From Clostridiaceae bacterium OM02-2AC (GTDB lineage Bacteria > Bacillota_I > Bacilli_A > Erysipelotrichales > Erysipelotrichaceae): a stretch of DNA of 64,000 nucleotides. Below the pieces are notes generated by a model that was not told the DNA's origin, searched no databases, and saw nothing but the letters and a program-made list of their open reading frames with translations. The stretch covers positions 1 through 64,000 of the forward strand of contig QULU01000004.1 of the NCBI GenBank assembly GCA_003481775.1. The letters run 5' to 3'. Position numbers and translations under genes: made by a program. Positions 1-7,940 of the stretch are shown piece after piece. The number at the start of each line of letters is the position of its first letter. The stretch's first letter is position 1.

Positions 1-87
1 TTAAAGCGCTATTTTACAAAACCACTCTCTAGTTTACATTACCCTTAATTTTACGTACCTTTTGAGTATAAAGAAACGATGTATACA

Positions 88-1341
88 TTACTCATTTTCA
101 ATAATTTCAGATAATCTATTCTCCAATGAGTTAATAATCCTTGTCACTAATGCATTCCCCATCATAAAATACCTTCTTCTTTCAGGCATCCCTGTATTCG
201 TCCAGTCATCTGGAAAATGTTGAAGCCTTTCAGCTTCTATTGGCGTCAATAATCTTAAACTACCTGTTTCTTCATCTTCGATTACATGTGTACTTCTATT
301 ACTACTACCTTCACTAGTCAACATCGTTCTACCTGGTAAACTTAACTTATCTGGAAAGGCCATATTACCTTCTGAATATAAATAAGGTTCTCCATTTGGC
401 TTTTTTCTTTTTATTTTTTTCGCACCTTTCATTGATTTAAATTTCTCCATTTGATTATCAGTAAGAAAATAGTTATTTAGCCCTTCCCTATGTTCTCTTA
501 TTTCTAGCAATGGTATAGGTGGGATACCTAATGGAGTACTTCTAATCGTGGTGACTTTTCCATTGATCATCACCCCGGTATTTTCAAAAGCCCCTTTAAA
601 AAGTTCTGTCATTTCGACAGTATCTCGATATTCAGTTAAATCAATTTCCTTGCTTAAATGTTTAAAATCTTTAAATTCTTCAATAGGTAACGATTGTGCA
701 AAAAGTCCAGTATGTAATAAATATTTTCTTGCATCTCTTTGTCTTATCCCTTTGCAATAATGTAGATTTTTTCTCCAAGCAAAAATAAAAACTCTTCTTC
801 GCCTTTGAGCACAACCATAATCTGCTGCATTTACTACTCTCCATTCAACATCATATCCTAAATCATGGAAGGTCCTTAGCATAATACCAAAGTCTCTACC
901 ACGTTGGCGAGCAGGAGATTTCAATAATCTATCAACATTTTCCAATAAAACAAATGGTGTATTTTTTATTCGCAATATTTCGGCAATCTGCCAAAACAAT
1001 ACTCCCTTTTTCCCTTCAATTCCTTTTTCCCCTGAAATAGATCTAGCAACTGAATAATCTTGACAAGGAAATCCTCCTACCAATAATGTATGATTAGGGA
1101 TATCTTGTTTGTTCACACTACTAATATCTTCATTTGAATGGTTTTCATATCCAAATCTCGTACAATAGCATTCATAAGCATGTTGAATCTTTGTAGATGG
1201 CTCCCACTGATTTGCCCATACAAAATCCCAATTTCTATTTTCAATCGCTCTTCCTGTTTCTTCATTAAATCCATGAATGTCATTTAAGCCAACTCTGAAT
1301 CCACCTACACCCGCAAATAATTCAATCACTGTTTTTTCCAT
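88..1341 (-). CDS. DNA (cytosine-5) methyltransferase of a type II R-M system
   Basis: A 417-residue C5 cytosine methyltransferase. The AdoMet-binding motif I FAGVGG is at residues 9-14, the catalytic loop GGFPCQ around residue 93 (Cys93 is the nucleophile), ENV at 134-136 and the QRRRR motif at 179-183; the conserved GNALV motif is near the C-terminus. All motifs expected for an active enzyme are visible. It diverges from a Sau3AI-type endonuclease, and a Vsr nuclease follows that gene, so it most likely protects the same site; for Sau3AI relatives this is GATC with C5 methylation, which is an inference here. Its promoter lies in the 145-bp divergent region and overlaps a symmetric operator-like repeat. 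Confidence 0.93.
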   Translation of the reverse strand: MEKTVIELFAGVGGFRVGLNDIHGFNEETGRAIENRNWDFVWANQWEPSTKIQHAYECYCTRFGYENHSNEDISSVNKQDIPNHTLLVGGFPCQDYSVARSISGEKGIEGKKGVLFWQIAEILRIKNTPFVLLENVDRLLKSPARQRGRDFGIMLRTFHDLGYDVEWRVVNAADYGCAQRRRRVFIFAWRKNLHYCKGIRQRDARKYLLHTGLFAQSLPIEEFKDFKHLSKEIDLTEYRDTVEMTELFKGAFENTGVMINGKVTTIRSTPLGIPPIPLLEIREHREGLNNYFLTDNQMEKFKSMKGAKKIKRKKPNGEPYLYSEGNMAFPDKLSLPGRTMLTSEGSSNRSTHVIEDEETGSLRLLTPIEAERLQHFPDDWTNTGMPERRRYFMMGNALVTRIINSLENRLSEIIENE

Positions 1342-1400
1342 ATATGGCCTCCAAATCTATTGATTTCCTATACCTTATCTAGCTAAAAAGACCAAGCACT

Positions 1401-1419
1401 GGTATAATGGATTTATACC
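1401..1419. promoter_or_regulatory. Inverted repeat in the divergent R-M control region
   Basis: GGTATAA and TTATACC form a perfect 7-bp dyad with a 5-bp centre, 60 bp upstream of the methyltransferase start and just downstream of its predicted -10 box. Position and symmetry suit an operator balancing methyltransferase and endonuclease expression. No C-protein gene is visible, so the binder could be the methyltransferase itself; that part is a guess. Confidence 0.5.
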
Positions 1420-1424
1420 GTAAT

Positions 1425-1453
1425 ATTATACATGAATTCTATATTTTAAGCAA
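1425..1453 (-). promoter_or_regulatory. Promoter of the methyltransferase gene
   Basis: On the minus strand TTGCTT and TATAAT are separated by exactly 17 bp, a good sigma-A type promoter 84-112 bp upstream of the methyltransferase start. The GGTATAA dyad lies where transcription would begin. Confidence 0.55.
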
Positions 1454-1486
1454 GATCAAAAATTCATTTTTATAGGAGGAAATCTT

Positions 1487-2971
1487 ATGTTATTTGATTA
1501 TGATGATGAGAATGAAAAAAGTATTTATGAATATGCAAAAAACTTAGAAAGCAAAACCTTTCAGGATATAATCGATGAGTATAATGAATCACCTATAAAA
1601 AGCTATAATAGTTTGCATAATCCATTATCACTAACGATAGCTGAAGATGATGGTGGTTATTTAAGAAATGAAAATGCAAAAGGTGAATTAGGAAATTTAC
1701 TTGAAAAATATTATTTTGGATATATGCCCAATAGTAAACAAGAAGCTGATTTTCCTAAAGTCGGAATCGAACTCAAACAAACGTGTGTGAACCTAAAAAA
1801 GAATGGTGAATATTCAGCTGGTGAAAGACTGTCAATCACTAATATATCTTATGAAGAGCCTGTCCAACCAGATTTTTACAAAAGTCATGTATGGAAAAAA
1901 ATAAAACGCATCTTATTAGTTCATTATTTAAGAGAGAAAACCAAAGAGCGTTTAGATTACCAGATACTTTTTGTCAATCTTTTCACTCCTCCTGCTGAAG
2001 ATTTAGAGATAATAATTAATGATTACAATAAAATCAATGCTAAACTCATATCGGGTTTAGCTCATGAAATAAGCGAATCTGATACACTATATTTAGGAGC
2101 TTGTACAAAAGGATCCACAGCTTTAAAAAGCTGGCAACCACAATATTATGGTGATAATAGGCCTGCAAAAAAAAGAAATTATTGTTTAAAACGAAGCTAT
2201 ATGGATTACATATTACATGCTTACATATTAAGAAAAAAAGTACCCTATGAATCAATTATAAAGAATACTACAGATTTAAGTCAAACAACATTTGAAGAAT
2301 ATATAACAGAAAAAATAAATCGTAATATTGGTATAACTGATAAAGAACTTTGTGTACAATTTAACCAAGCATATAACATTAAAAATAAATCTTTATGGAG
2401 TAATCTAGCTTTCCGAATGTTGGGTATCAAAAGCAATCGTGCTGAGGAATTTGCAAAAGCTAATATCATTGTCAAATCTATAAGGCTAGATGAGGATGGA
2501 AAAATGTCAGAGCATATCTCTATCCCTTCCTTCAAATTTAAAGAATTTGTTAAAGAAGATTGGGAATCATCCTTTGTTTTTGAATACTTTAGTGAAACGA
2601 AATTTCTATTTGTCATTTATAAAAAAGACGGAGAAACATATAAGTTATTAGGATCTCAATTATGGAATATGCCCTACATCGACCTGAACAACACAGTCCA
2701 GGAAGGCTGGAGGAAAATACAAGACTGTATAAAAAATGGGGTGAAATTTGAAATAACAGAAAATTCTATCAAAAATAACATACCAAAAATAAATGATAAT
2801 CCCATTATACACATTAGACCTCACACCGGTAAAGCTGCATATAGATTGCATAATGGATATACAAAAGGAAATATAAAATACGCAGATGAACTGCCAAATG
2901 GAGAATGGATGACAAAACATAGTTTCTGGATCAATAAAGCCTATATCTTATCTCAACTCAAATATAAATAA
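1487..2971 (+). CDS. Sau3AI/MutH-type type II restriction endonuclease
   Basis: A 494-residue protein with the two-part layout of Sau3AI: an N-terminal MutH/Sau3AI nuclease domain and a C-terminal half that in Sau3AI is a related allosteric DNA-binding domain. The catalytic signature is visible as Asp88, then Glu95-Leu-Lys97 (D-x6-ELK), with Glu67 as a further acidic candidate. It starts behind the ribosome site ATAGGAGGAAA. It is divergent from the C5 methyltransferase and followed two bases later by vsr, so nuclease, repair enzyme and the next gene form one operon. GATC recognition is inferred from the family and was not tested. Confidence 0.88.
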   Translation: MLFDYDDENEKSIYEYAKNLESKTFQDIIDEYNESPIKSYNSLHNPLSLTIAEDDGGYLRNENAKGELGNLLEKYYFGYMPNSKQEADFPKVGIELKQTCVNLKKNGEYSAGERLSITNISYEEPVQPDFYKSHVWKKIKRILLVHYLREKTKERLDYQILFVNLFTPPAEDLEIIINDYNKINAKLISGLAHEISESDTLYLGACTKGSTALKSWQPQYYGDNRPAKKRNYCLKRSYMDYILHAYILRKKVPYESIIKNTTDLSQTTFEEYITEKINRNIGITDKELCVQFNQAYNIKNKSLWSNLAFRMLGIKSNRAEEFAKANIIVKSIRLDEDGKMSEHISIPSFKFKEFVKEDWESSFVFEYFSETKFLFVIYKKDGETYKLLGSQLWNMPYIDLNNTVQEGWRKIQDCIKNGVKFEITENSIKNNIPKINDNPIIHIRPHTGKAAYRLHNGYTKGNIKYADELPNGEWMTKHSFWINKAYILSQLKYK

Positions 2972-2972
2972 A

Positions 2973-3410
2973 ATGAAACACAAAAAATTAATTACCACAC
3001 CTGAAATATCTAAACGAATGTCTAAAGTCAAACTGAAGAGAAATAAAGTTGAGATGAAACTAGCAAAAGCTTTATGGCATCGCGGCTATCGTTATCGTTT
3101 GAATTACAAGCAGTTACCAGGTTCTCCTGATATAGCTTTAACGAAGTATAATATAGCGATTTTTGTTGACGGTGAGTTTTGGCATGGAAAGGATTTTGAA
3201 ATAAAAAAATCAAAGTTAAAAAATAATAAAGACTATTGGATAATGAAAATAGAGGAAAATTTACATAGAGATGCTAAAAATGATAAACTATTAAATGAGA
3301 TGGGATGGATTTCTATTCATTTTTGGAGCAAAGATATAGAAAGAAATCTTTCTTATTGCCTGAATGTAATTGAAGATTTTATTGATTATCAGATGGTTGG
3401 ACGTCTTTAG
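2973..3410 (+). CDS. vsr: Very short patch repair endonuclease Vsr
   Basis: A 145-residue Vsr homologue, close to the usual length. Vsr nicks DNA 5' of a T:G mismatch created when 5-methylcytosine deaminates, starting very-short-patch repair. The sequence shows the family's N-terminal run of basic helices, the core GSPDIA around residues 50-55 with metal-binding Asp53, and FVDGEFWHG at residues 64-72. Placement behind a C5-type R-M pair is the standard arrangement and explains the need for it: the methyltransferase next door makes the mutagenic base. Gene spacing is two bases upstream and an overlap of one base with the next gene, so translation is probably coupled. Confidence 0.9.
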   Translation: MKHKKLITTPEISKRMSKVKLKRNKVEMKLAKALWHRGYRYRLNYKQLPGSPDIALTKYNIAIFVDGEFWHGKDFEIKKSKLKNNKDYWIMKIEENLHRDAKNDKLLNEMGWISIHFWSKDIERNLSYCLNVIEDFIDYQMVGRL

Positions 3411-4093
3411 TGAGGTATATTATGTATAATAAAATAGCTAGAAAGTATATTGAAGAGATAATAAATATCAAAGCAAATGGTAATGAAGATACAAGAATTT
3501 TCCCCTTTGATGATAATCTATTTATGCTTTGGAAAAAGGATTATACAGGCCTAATGTCTCGTATAAAAAAAAGAGCTGTGGCAAAAGCAGCACAAGGATA
3601 TTATGATTTTAAAATTGGTTACCTGAATGACTATGGCATATTTGGCACTAATAAATTAACACATATTAATTTATTTAGGGCACTAAAAACTAATAATATA
3701 TCATTCTCTGATTGCTATGAAATATGGAAAGGGACGGACCCAAAAGAACTAACATCAGATGTACATGCATTATTCTTATTGAGGATTTTGTTTCTTTTCT
3801 TCCTTGAACAAGAAATAAATTGGGGGAATTTTATTTGGCAACGCTCTTCTAATTTCAGTTCTTCGAAGAATATTAAAACCTCTCCTCGTACAATGCTATT
3901 AGGCTTTTTACTACAATATTATTTGGCAGACAAAGAAACAATAAAACAGTTAAAGAGCTATGAAATAAAAAATACAGGAAGTTATTCATTTGGTAAAGGA
4001 TGGTCAGAATATCCATATAAAAGATATTTCACACTATTTAACAATTGCTCAAATATGAAAATCACCTTTGATGAAGATTTAAAAAATTTGTGA
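3410..4093 (+). CDS. Unknown protein at the end of the R-M operon
   Basis: I do not recognise this 227-residue protein. It overlaps the vsr stop by one base and shares strand and AT-rich composition with the endonuclease and vsr, so it is probably co-transcribed. A second start at the fifth codon (MYNKIARKY) is possible. The N-terminal half is charged; residues about 125-140 and 163-173 are hydrophobic and aromatic without a clear membrane span. The stop codon ends three bases before the left end of the ICE; the sequence outside the right ICE end also begins with TGA, so the same stop may have existed before insertion and the protein need not be truncated. A role in restriction is suggested only by position. 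Confidence 0.6.
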   Translation: MRYIMYNKIARKYIEEIINIKANGNEDTRIFPFDDNLFMLWKKDYTGLMSRIKKRAVAKAAQGYYDFKIGYLNDYGIFGTNKLTHINLFRALKTNNISFSDCYEIWKGTDPKELTSDVHALFLLRILFLFFLEQEINWGNFIWQRSSNFSSSKNIKTSPRTMLLGFLLQYYLADKETIKQLKSYEIKNTGSYSFGKGWSEYPYKRYFTLFNNCSNMKITFDEDLKNL

Positions 4094-4095
4094 AT

Positions 4096-4122
4096 TAAAA
4101 ACTTACTAAATTTCTGATTATC
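4096..4122 (+). repeat. Left terminal inverted repeat of the ICE
   Basis: TAAAAAC, an ACTAAA core and GATTATC are read inward from 4096. Aligned without gaps to the reverse complement of 31641-31667, 22 of 27 positions match. Tn916-family elements have imperfect terminal repeats of this size. Confidence 0.75.
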
Positions 4123-4134
4123 TTTTCATAAGTT

Positions 4135-4217
4135 GGTAAATGCCGATATATCCCATATTTTCGGGCTTTATTGGCATTTTCCTTTTGGAAGATACCTCGC
4201 ATAAGATGGCATTTACC
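4135..4217. repeat. Inverted and repeated GGTAAATGCC motifs near the left end
   Basis: GGTAAATGCC at 4135-4144 and its exact reverse complement at 4208-4217 flank a further related copy (TTGGCATTTTCC, around 4172). The wider motif AATGCCGATA also occurs near the right end at about 31614. Position between the terminal repeat and the Int arm site suggests binding sites for Xis or other accessory proteins; this is inference. Confidence 0.5.
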
Positions 4218-4238
4218 AGCATGAAAATGCAACCAAAA

Positions 4239-4255
4239 GTAGTAAATAAGTAGTA
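4239..4255 (+). repeat. Int arm-type (DR2-like) site, left end
   Basis: GTAGTAAATAAGTAGTA contains AGTAGTAAAT, the sequence known to be bound by the N-terminal domain of Tn916 integrase. A matching copy with one difference lies near the right end at 31573. Confidence 0.7.
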
Positions 4256-4271
4256 AGATACATTTTCGATA

Positions 4272-5462
4272 TTAAGAAGCCAGCCTTTCTAATTCAGCCT
4301 TTGCAGACTGGAAAGTACCGTGAGCATAATACCCTAATGTCATGGTTATGTTTGCGTGCCCCATGATGTATTGCAGGGTGTTAGGGTTCATTCCCTTATT
4401 TGCCATGTTCGTACAGTAAGTATGTCTGAATGAATGGGGTGTGATGTTTGGCAACTTGTCCTTATGCGTCTTGTTGTACTTCTTAATCAGCCCACGCACC
4501 ATACTTTCATAATTTCCTGCGACCTTTGGCAATCCCTCACGGTTCAAGAACAAGAAGTTGCTGTAACCGTCAACAACAAGCGGTTGTGCTTTTCCTCGGT
4601 TCTTTAAAATTCGTTCAAGTGCCTGATATGCTCTTTCTGTCAATGGAAGCTCACGCTTCCCGTTTTTTGTCTTAGGTGTGGAAATATAGTAACCCACCTC
4701 TGTATCACGCAATAGCTGGTGGTCTATGTTAATCACACGGTTAAGCATATCAATGTGTGTTGTCAGTCCGCATAATTCAGAGATACGAAGTCCCGTTTCC
4801 AGCAGAAGAATAACTTCATCACGATACTTGCTGTAGACATTATCTGTTTCCATAAAGGCAAGGAGTTTTTCTTCCTGCTCTGGTGTTAGGATAACCTTTG
4901 CTTCCGTATCATCTTCCAGAACATCACTCAACTTGAAATTGAAAGGATTTTTTCTGATACAGTCGTCTTGTATCGCCATATAGAATGAAGCCTTTAAGGA
5001 ACGCTTATAGTTATCTATCGTTTTGTAGGAATAACCTTTGTCATCCATTCTGATAGCCCATTCTTTAGCGTCGGACTGCTTGACCGTATCAATCGCCCTC
5101 ATACCCAATGGGTCATTTTCCAGTGCGTTCATAAGATACTGTCGTCCTATTTTTGTGTTTCTCTTGATGTTCTTTCTTTGATTGTTCTTCTTTTCGTAAA
5201 GCTGGCAGACTGTCATTTTACCACCCACTGTGTCGATACCGTCGTCAAGGTCTTTTTTTATCTGCTTTTCTTTTTCCCTCAACGATATATCATCACGTTT
5301 TCCAGCAGGTGTTTTGTCTGTGGGTACAAGTTTCCAAGCATATACAAACTGTGGCTTCCCGAATATATCGGTATATTTATAAACGTATCTTCCGTCTTTT
5401 CTCTGGCTCTCTCCAAGACGCAAATTGCGTCCTTTACTGTCTTGTCTTTTCATTTTTGACAT
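4272..5462 (-). CDS. int: Tn916-type tyrosine integrase
   Basis: A 396-residue tyrosine recombinase closely resembling Tn916 Int (405 residues) along its whole length. It cuts and joins the element ends and a bacterial target during excision and integration. The N-terminal arm-binding domain covers about residues 1-75, a core-binding domain follows, and the catalytic domain shows Arg226 (TGLRISE), Lys266 (TPKTKNGK), His343 and Arg346 (HSFRHT), His369 (MGHAN) and the nucleophilic Tyr in LGYYAH near 379. Nothing essential is missing. It is the last gene toward the left end, preceded by xis, as in Tn916. Confidence 0.96.
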   Translation of the reverse strand: MSKMKRQDSKGRNLRLGESQRKDGRYVYKYTDIFGKPQFVYAWKLVPTDKTPAGKRDDISLREKEKQIKKDLDDGIDTVGGKMTVCQLYEKKNNQRKNIKRNTKIGRQYLMNALENDPLGMRAIDTVKQSDAKEWAIRMDDKGYSYKTIDNYKRSLKASFYMAIQDDCIRKNPFNFKLSDVLEDDTEAKVILTPEQEEKLLAFMETDNVYSKYRDEVILLLETGLRISELCGLTTHIDMLNRVINIDHQLLRDTEVGYYISTPKTKNGKRELPLTERAYQALERILKNRGKAQPLVVDGYSNFLFLNREGLPKVAGNYESMVRGLIKKYNKTHKDKLPNITPHSFRHTYCTNMANKGMNPNTLQYIMGHANITMTLGYYAHGTFQSAKAELERLAS

Positions 5463-5539
5463 AGTGTAAAGCTCCTTTCCGTCATGGAATGAGCCGTGAT
5501 ACGCTACTAATATTATACCATATCTACGGCTCTAAGACA

Positions 5540-5743
5540 TCAGATTTCGTCCAGTGTATCAATAATTTTTTCAAACTGTTTTCGCTTTATCTGAATACGG
5601 TTTCCATTAACGATAACCCAACCAGAGTCCAGATTTTCCTCGGCAAGTTTACGCAACTTCTTTTCCCCGATACGAAAATATCGGGACGCTTCTTCTATAC
5701 TAAGGGTGTATTTTTCCCAAATCGGCACATCAGTATTGTTCAT
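5540..5743 (-). CDS. xis: Tn916-type excisionase
   Basis: A 67-residue winged-helix DNA-bending protein, the same length as Tn916 Xis and very similar to it: PIWEKYTL, then [15 protein letters not shown], ending IDTLDEI. It helps Int excise the element and discourages reintegration. The frame is open further upstream, but the start chosen (MNNTDVP) has AAAGGAG eight bases before it and matches the family length. It is 77 bp upstream of int on the same strand. Confidence 0.95.
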   Translation of the reverse strand: MNNTDVPIWEKYTLSIEEASRYFRIGEKKLRKLAEENLDSGWVIVNGNRIQIKRKQFEKIIDTLDEI

Positions 5744-6117
5744 GTTGCAACAACTCCTTTCTGTGTGTCTTATCATAAGCAGACAGACGGCTTTGGAAAG
5801 CTCCGTTAGTATCTCAACTATTCCCATTCTTGTGGGCAGAACCGCACCATGCGGACGTATCATTATTCTGTGATAGCAGGTCATGGCAAAACGACCATTC
5901 CACAAGTCGCTCTCGAATCAACTGCGTGGGTCGCTCGCTTTCTTGTCGGAAAGGTCATGGCGTACAGTCCCCGTGGCTCGCTGTATCACAAACGTATCTG
6001 TCTGCTTTATTCAGTTGTCTAAGAACAATCGGCGAAAGCCGTAGGCTTCCATGTATAAAAGCAGGAGCAGGGCAGGAAAGAAGGGAATTTAACCAATCAC
6101 GCCCTGCTGGTATCTGC
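5744..6117. other. Non-coding stretch between xis and orf8
   Basis: No convincing gene. On the plus strand AGCAGGGC near 6060 pairs with GCCCTGCT near 6110 across about 27 bases, and GAAAGCC/GGCTTCC forms a smaller hairpin near 6035. Frames open here have no ribosome site and no recognisable product. It probably holds the xis-int promoter and transcript leader. Confidence 0.4.
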
Positions 6118-6372
6118 TTATTCTTCTTCGGTTTCTATATCTATATCAATCTCAAAGTCTAAAATCATTTTGGTTAAGGCTTCTCGAATACGTCCCTTTA
6201 ATTCCATATCAACAACAATATAAACATTGCCGTATTCATCATATAAAGGACGTAAACAACACTTTGATATGTACGGGTCATAGAATGCCAGTAATTTCTC
6301 AATCGCAGTTTCATCCCCATCCATAGCTGATGAAATCAAATAATAAGACGGGTGCTTGTACTTTTTCTTCAT
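6118..6372 (-). CDS. Tn916 ORF8-type helix-turn-helix protein
   Basis: An 84-residue protein of the ORF8 family found next to the sigma-like gene in Tn916 relatives. It opens with a basic stretch and the typical YKHPSYYLISSAMDGDE region and ends in an acidic tail (DIDIETEEE). The fold is usually described as helix-turn-helix and the protein is thought to help control excision and transfer genes. Its start follows the sigma-like gene's stop by two bases, so the two are translated from one message. Confidence 0.85.
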   Translation of the reverse strand: MKKKYKHPSYYLISSAMDGDETAIEKLLAFYDPYISKCCLRPLYDEYGNVYIVVDMELKGRIREALTKMILDFEIDIDIETEEE

Positions 6373-6374
6373 TT

Positions 6375-6794
6375 CTATTTCTTCTCCTTTAGTATCTCTT
6401 TCATAGTTTCTAGTGCACGGTGTCTGTGTTTGAACACAGCCCCTCTGGTATAATTCATAATATCTGCAATCTCTGTATCACTCATTTCCAAGAAGTAATA
6501 CATCAATACATTGTTACGTTTTTTTTCGGGTAGCTGTTTGAGAGCTTCTGCAAGTTCATCATCAAGGACTTTAATATCTATGCCACACACATTAAAAATT
6601 GTGTAGTTTGTTTCGTAGTCGTCCCATGTTGCCAGACTTTCTACCGTAATGTCTGGTAATTCGCTAAAAGATATTTCCTTGTTTTTTCTTCGTTTTAATT
6701 CTTTACGGTAGTTCCAGATAATACCTTTGACAACTTTTTTCAGCTTACATTCAAACTGACACTGAATTGTTTTTTGGAAGTCAGACGGTTTCAT
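6375..6794 (-). CDS. Tn916 ORF7-type sigma-70-like regulator
   Basis: A 139-residue protein of the ORF7 family (Tn916 ORF7 is about the same size). Its C-terminal third has the region-4-like helix-turn-helix LEMSDTEIADIMNYTRGAVF followed by a basic recognition helix (KHRHRALETM). In Tn916 this gene pair links transcription of the resistance region to expression of xis-int and the transfer genes. Here the upstream cargo differs, but the regulator pair remains next to xis. A strong terminator lies about 125 bp upstream. Confidence 0.9.
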   Translation of the reverse strand: MKPSDFQKTIQCQFECKLKKVVKGIIWNYRKELKRRKNKEISFSELPDITVESLATWDDYETNYTIFNVCGIDIKVLDDELAEALKQLPEKKRNNVLMYYFLEMSDTEIADIMNYTRGAVFKHRHRALETMKEILKEKK

Positions 6795-6919
6795 AATCTC
6801 ACCTCCTTTCCAGCTATGAATTGAAAAGTGTTTATCCCTCTTTCCGCACCATATCTGTACAGCAAGGTGTGATTTGCTTCCAAAAAAATGAAAATAATTA
6901 AAAAAACTTTTCGGGTATT

Positions 6920-6955
6920 AAAAAAGCCCGCACAAAATATAGATTTTGTACGAGC
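6920..6955 (-). terminator. Intrinsic terminator upstream of the sigma-like gene
   Basis: Arms GCCCGCACAAAAT (6926-6938) and ATTTTGTACGAGC (6943-6955) form a 13-bp stem with two mismatches of the G-U kind and a 4-base loop; on the minus strand it is followed by six T. It would block cargo transcripts from reaching the ORF7-ORF8-xis-int genes, so read-through here may be a control point. Confidence 0.75.
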
Positions 6956-7060
6956 TACTGGTATAGCGTATTTAATTGTAAATAGTATGCTGTTAAATTG
7001 GGCTTGAATATACTGAATTGTACATAAAGCGTTTCATACGGCAAGCCCCCTTTACAACAT

Positions 7061-7291
7061 TTAAACCTTAACCTTTGTCTTTTTGGTAATCGTATAAATA
7101 TATTCCTCTGGTGTTGGGCGCTTATTTCCAAAGTATCGTTTAAAATTTGCCTGCACGTCTGGGTCTGTACTTTCCATAGTTTTGTCTATGGTATCTTGTA
7201 GCATAGCCCTAAATTCAGATACTGAAACACCTTGAGCTTTAGCACCAACTTTCATAATATAATTCATATCTCGTCTTTTAAGTCCTATCAT
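7061..7291 (-). CDS. Small protein resembling the Spo0A C-terminal effector domain
   Basis: A 76-residue protein. The C-terminal part (FGNKRPTPEEYIYTI) resembles the end of the Spo0A DNA-binding domain, where a similar GKPTNSEFI segment occurs, and similar small proteins are annotated that way in clostridial mobile elements. The receiver domain is absent, so it is not a sporulation master regulator. The start at 7291 has GGGAG eight bases upstream; the frame is also open to a TTG at 7300. Its ATG overlaps the stop of a truncated upstream frame (TAATG), indicating an older operon interrupted by cargo. Confidence 0.6.
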   Translation of the reverse strand: MIGLKRRDMNYIMKVGAKAQGVSVSEFRAMLQDTIDKTMESTDPDVQANFKRYFGNKRPTPEEYIYTITKKTKVKV

Positions 7292-7407
7292 TAGAACCAA
7301 CTCCCTAAAATAAGTTGATCTTCTTTTTCAAAAATTAAATCTATCTTTCGTATACAGCCTTTTGCGTCAATTTCTGTGGGTACAAACCCTGCGTAGTGAT
7401 ACCCCGT
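7291..7407 (-). pseudogene. C-terminal fragment of an unknown gene at a cargo junction
   Basis: An open frame of about 38 codons, preceded by an in-frame stop and with no start codon, reads GYHYAGFVPTEIDAKGC and ends with TAA overlapping the next gene's ATG. The coupling suggests it was the 3' end of a longer gene whose front was lost when the DUF3788-AraC block was inserted. Family not recognised. Confidence 0.4.
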
Positions 7408-7427
7408 TTATGTGAAAAATATTTTTA

Positions 7428-7862
7428 TTACGGTTTTACACATTTTATGGCATAACGAATTTCAATAAGCCTTAATACATCTTGATATACATTATTTTTA
7501 GATTTTAAGTCTATCATAAGCCACCTTTGTCCATTTCCCTCTCTAGTGTTACGATAAATCTCCTGTACATATTCTGAAAGCCTAGGTAACAAGTTTTCAA
7601 CATCTTCTTTCTCTTTATTACCTACAACCACCAATACAGTAAAGTAGTTCTTCTTCGGATAGACAACACACAATGATTTCCCAGATTTTTTAAACTTTAC
7701 GTTCCAACCTCGTGCCCAGACATCTTTACTGTATTCGATTTTGCAAACTGCTTTATATTCATTGTTCATATGCTGATACAACTCATCAAATGCAGAGTTT
7801 TCAATATAACCGCTTATTTCACTAATACTAGGTACATAATTTATATCTTTTATGTCTATCAC
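7428..7862 (-). CDS. DUF3788 family protein
   Basis: A 144-residue protein of the DUF3788 family: SGKSLCVVYPKKNYFTVLVVVG in the middle and NGQRWLMIDL toward the end are the typical blocks. Members are small single-domain proteins of unknown function, common on mobile elements beside acetyltransferases and regulators. The likely start is GTG with AAGGAGG about 12 bases upstream, a rather long spacing. A second, divergent family member sits in another cargo block of the same ICE (26878-27291). Confidence 0.8.
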   Translation of the reverse strand: MIDIKDINYVPSISEISGYIENSAFDELYQHMNNEYKAVCKIEYSKDVWARGWNVKFKKSGKSLCVVYPKKNYFTVLVVVGNKEKEDVENLLPRLSEYVQEIYRNTREGNGQRWLMIDLKSKNNVYQDVLRLIEIRYAIKCVKP

Positions 7863-7940
7863 AACGGTCTATGCCCTCCTTTATAGACTTTTTATTTCAT
7901 TTTCATTCGTGTCGGATAATTCCTATTTAGCATTTACTGT

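Noticed and set aside
1403..1408. TATAAT as the -10 box of the restriction endonuclease promoter
   Set aside because: There is no acceptable -35 sequence at 16-18 bp upstream, so I did not call a plus-strand promoter.
5830..6162. Plus-strand 110-codon frame upstream of xis
   Set aside because: No ribosome site, no family resemblance, and it runs through hairpins and into the 3' end of the orf8 gene on the other strand; I treat the area as non-coding.
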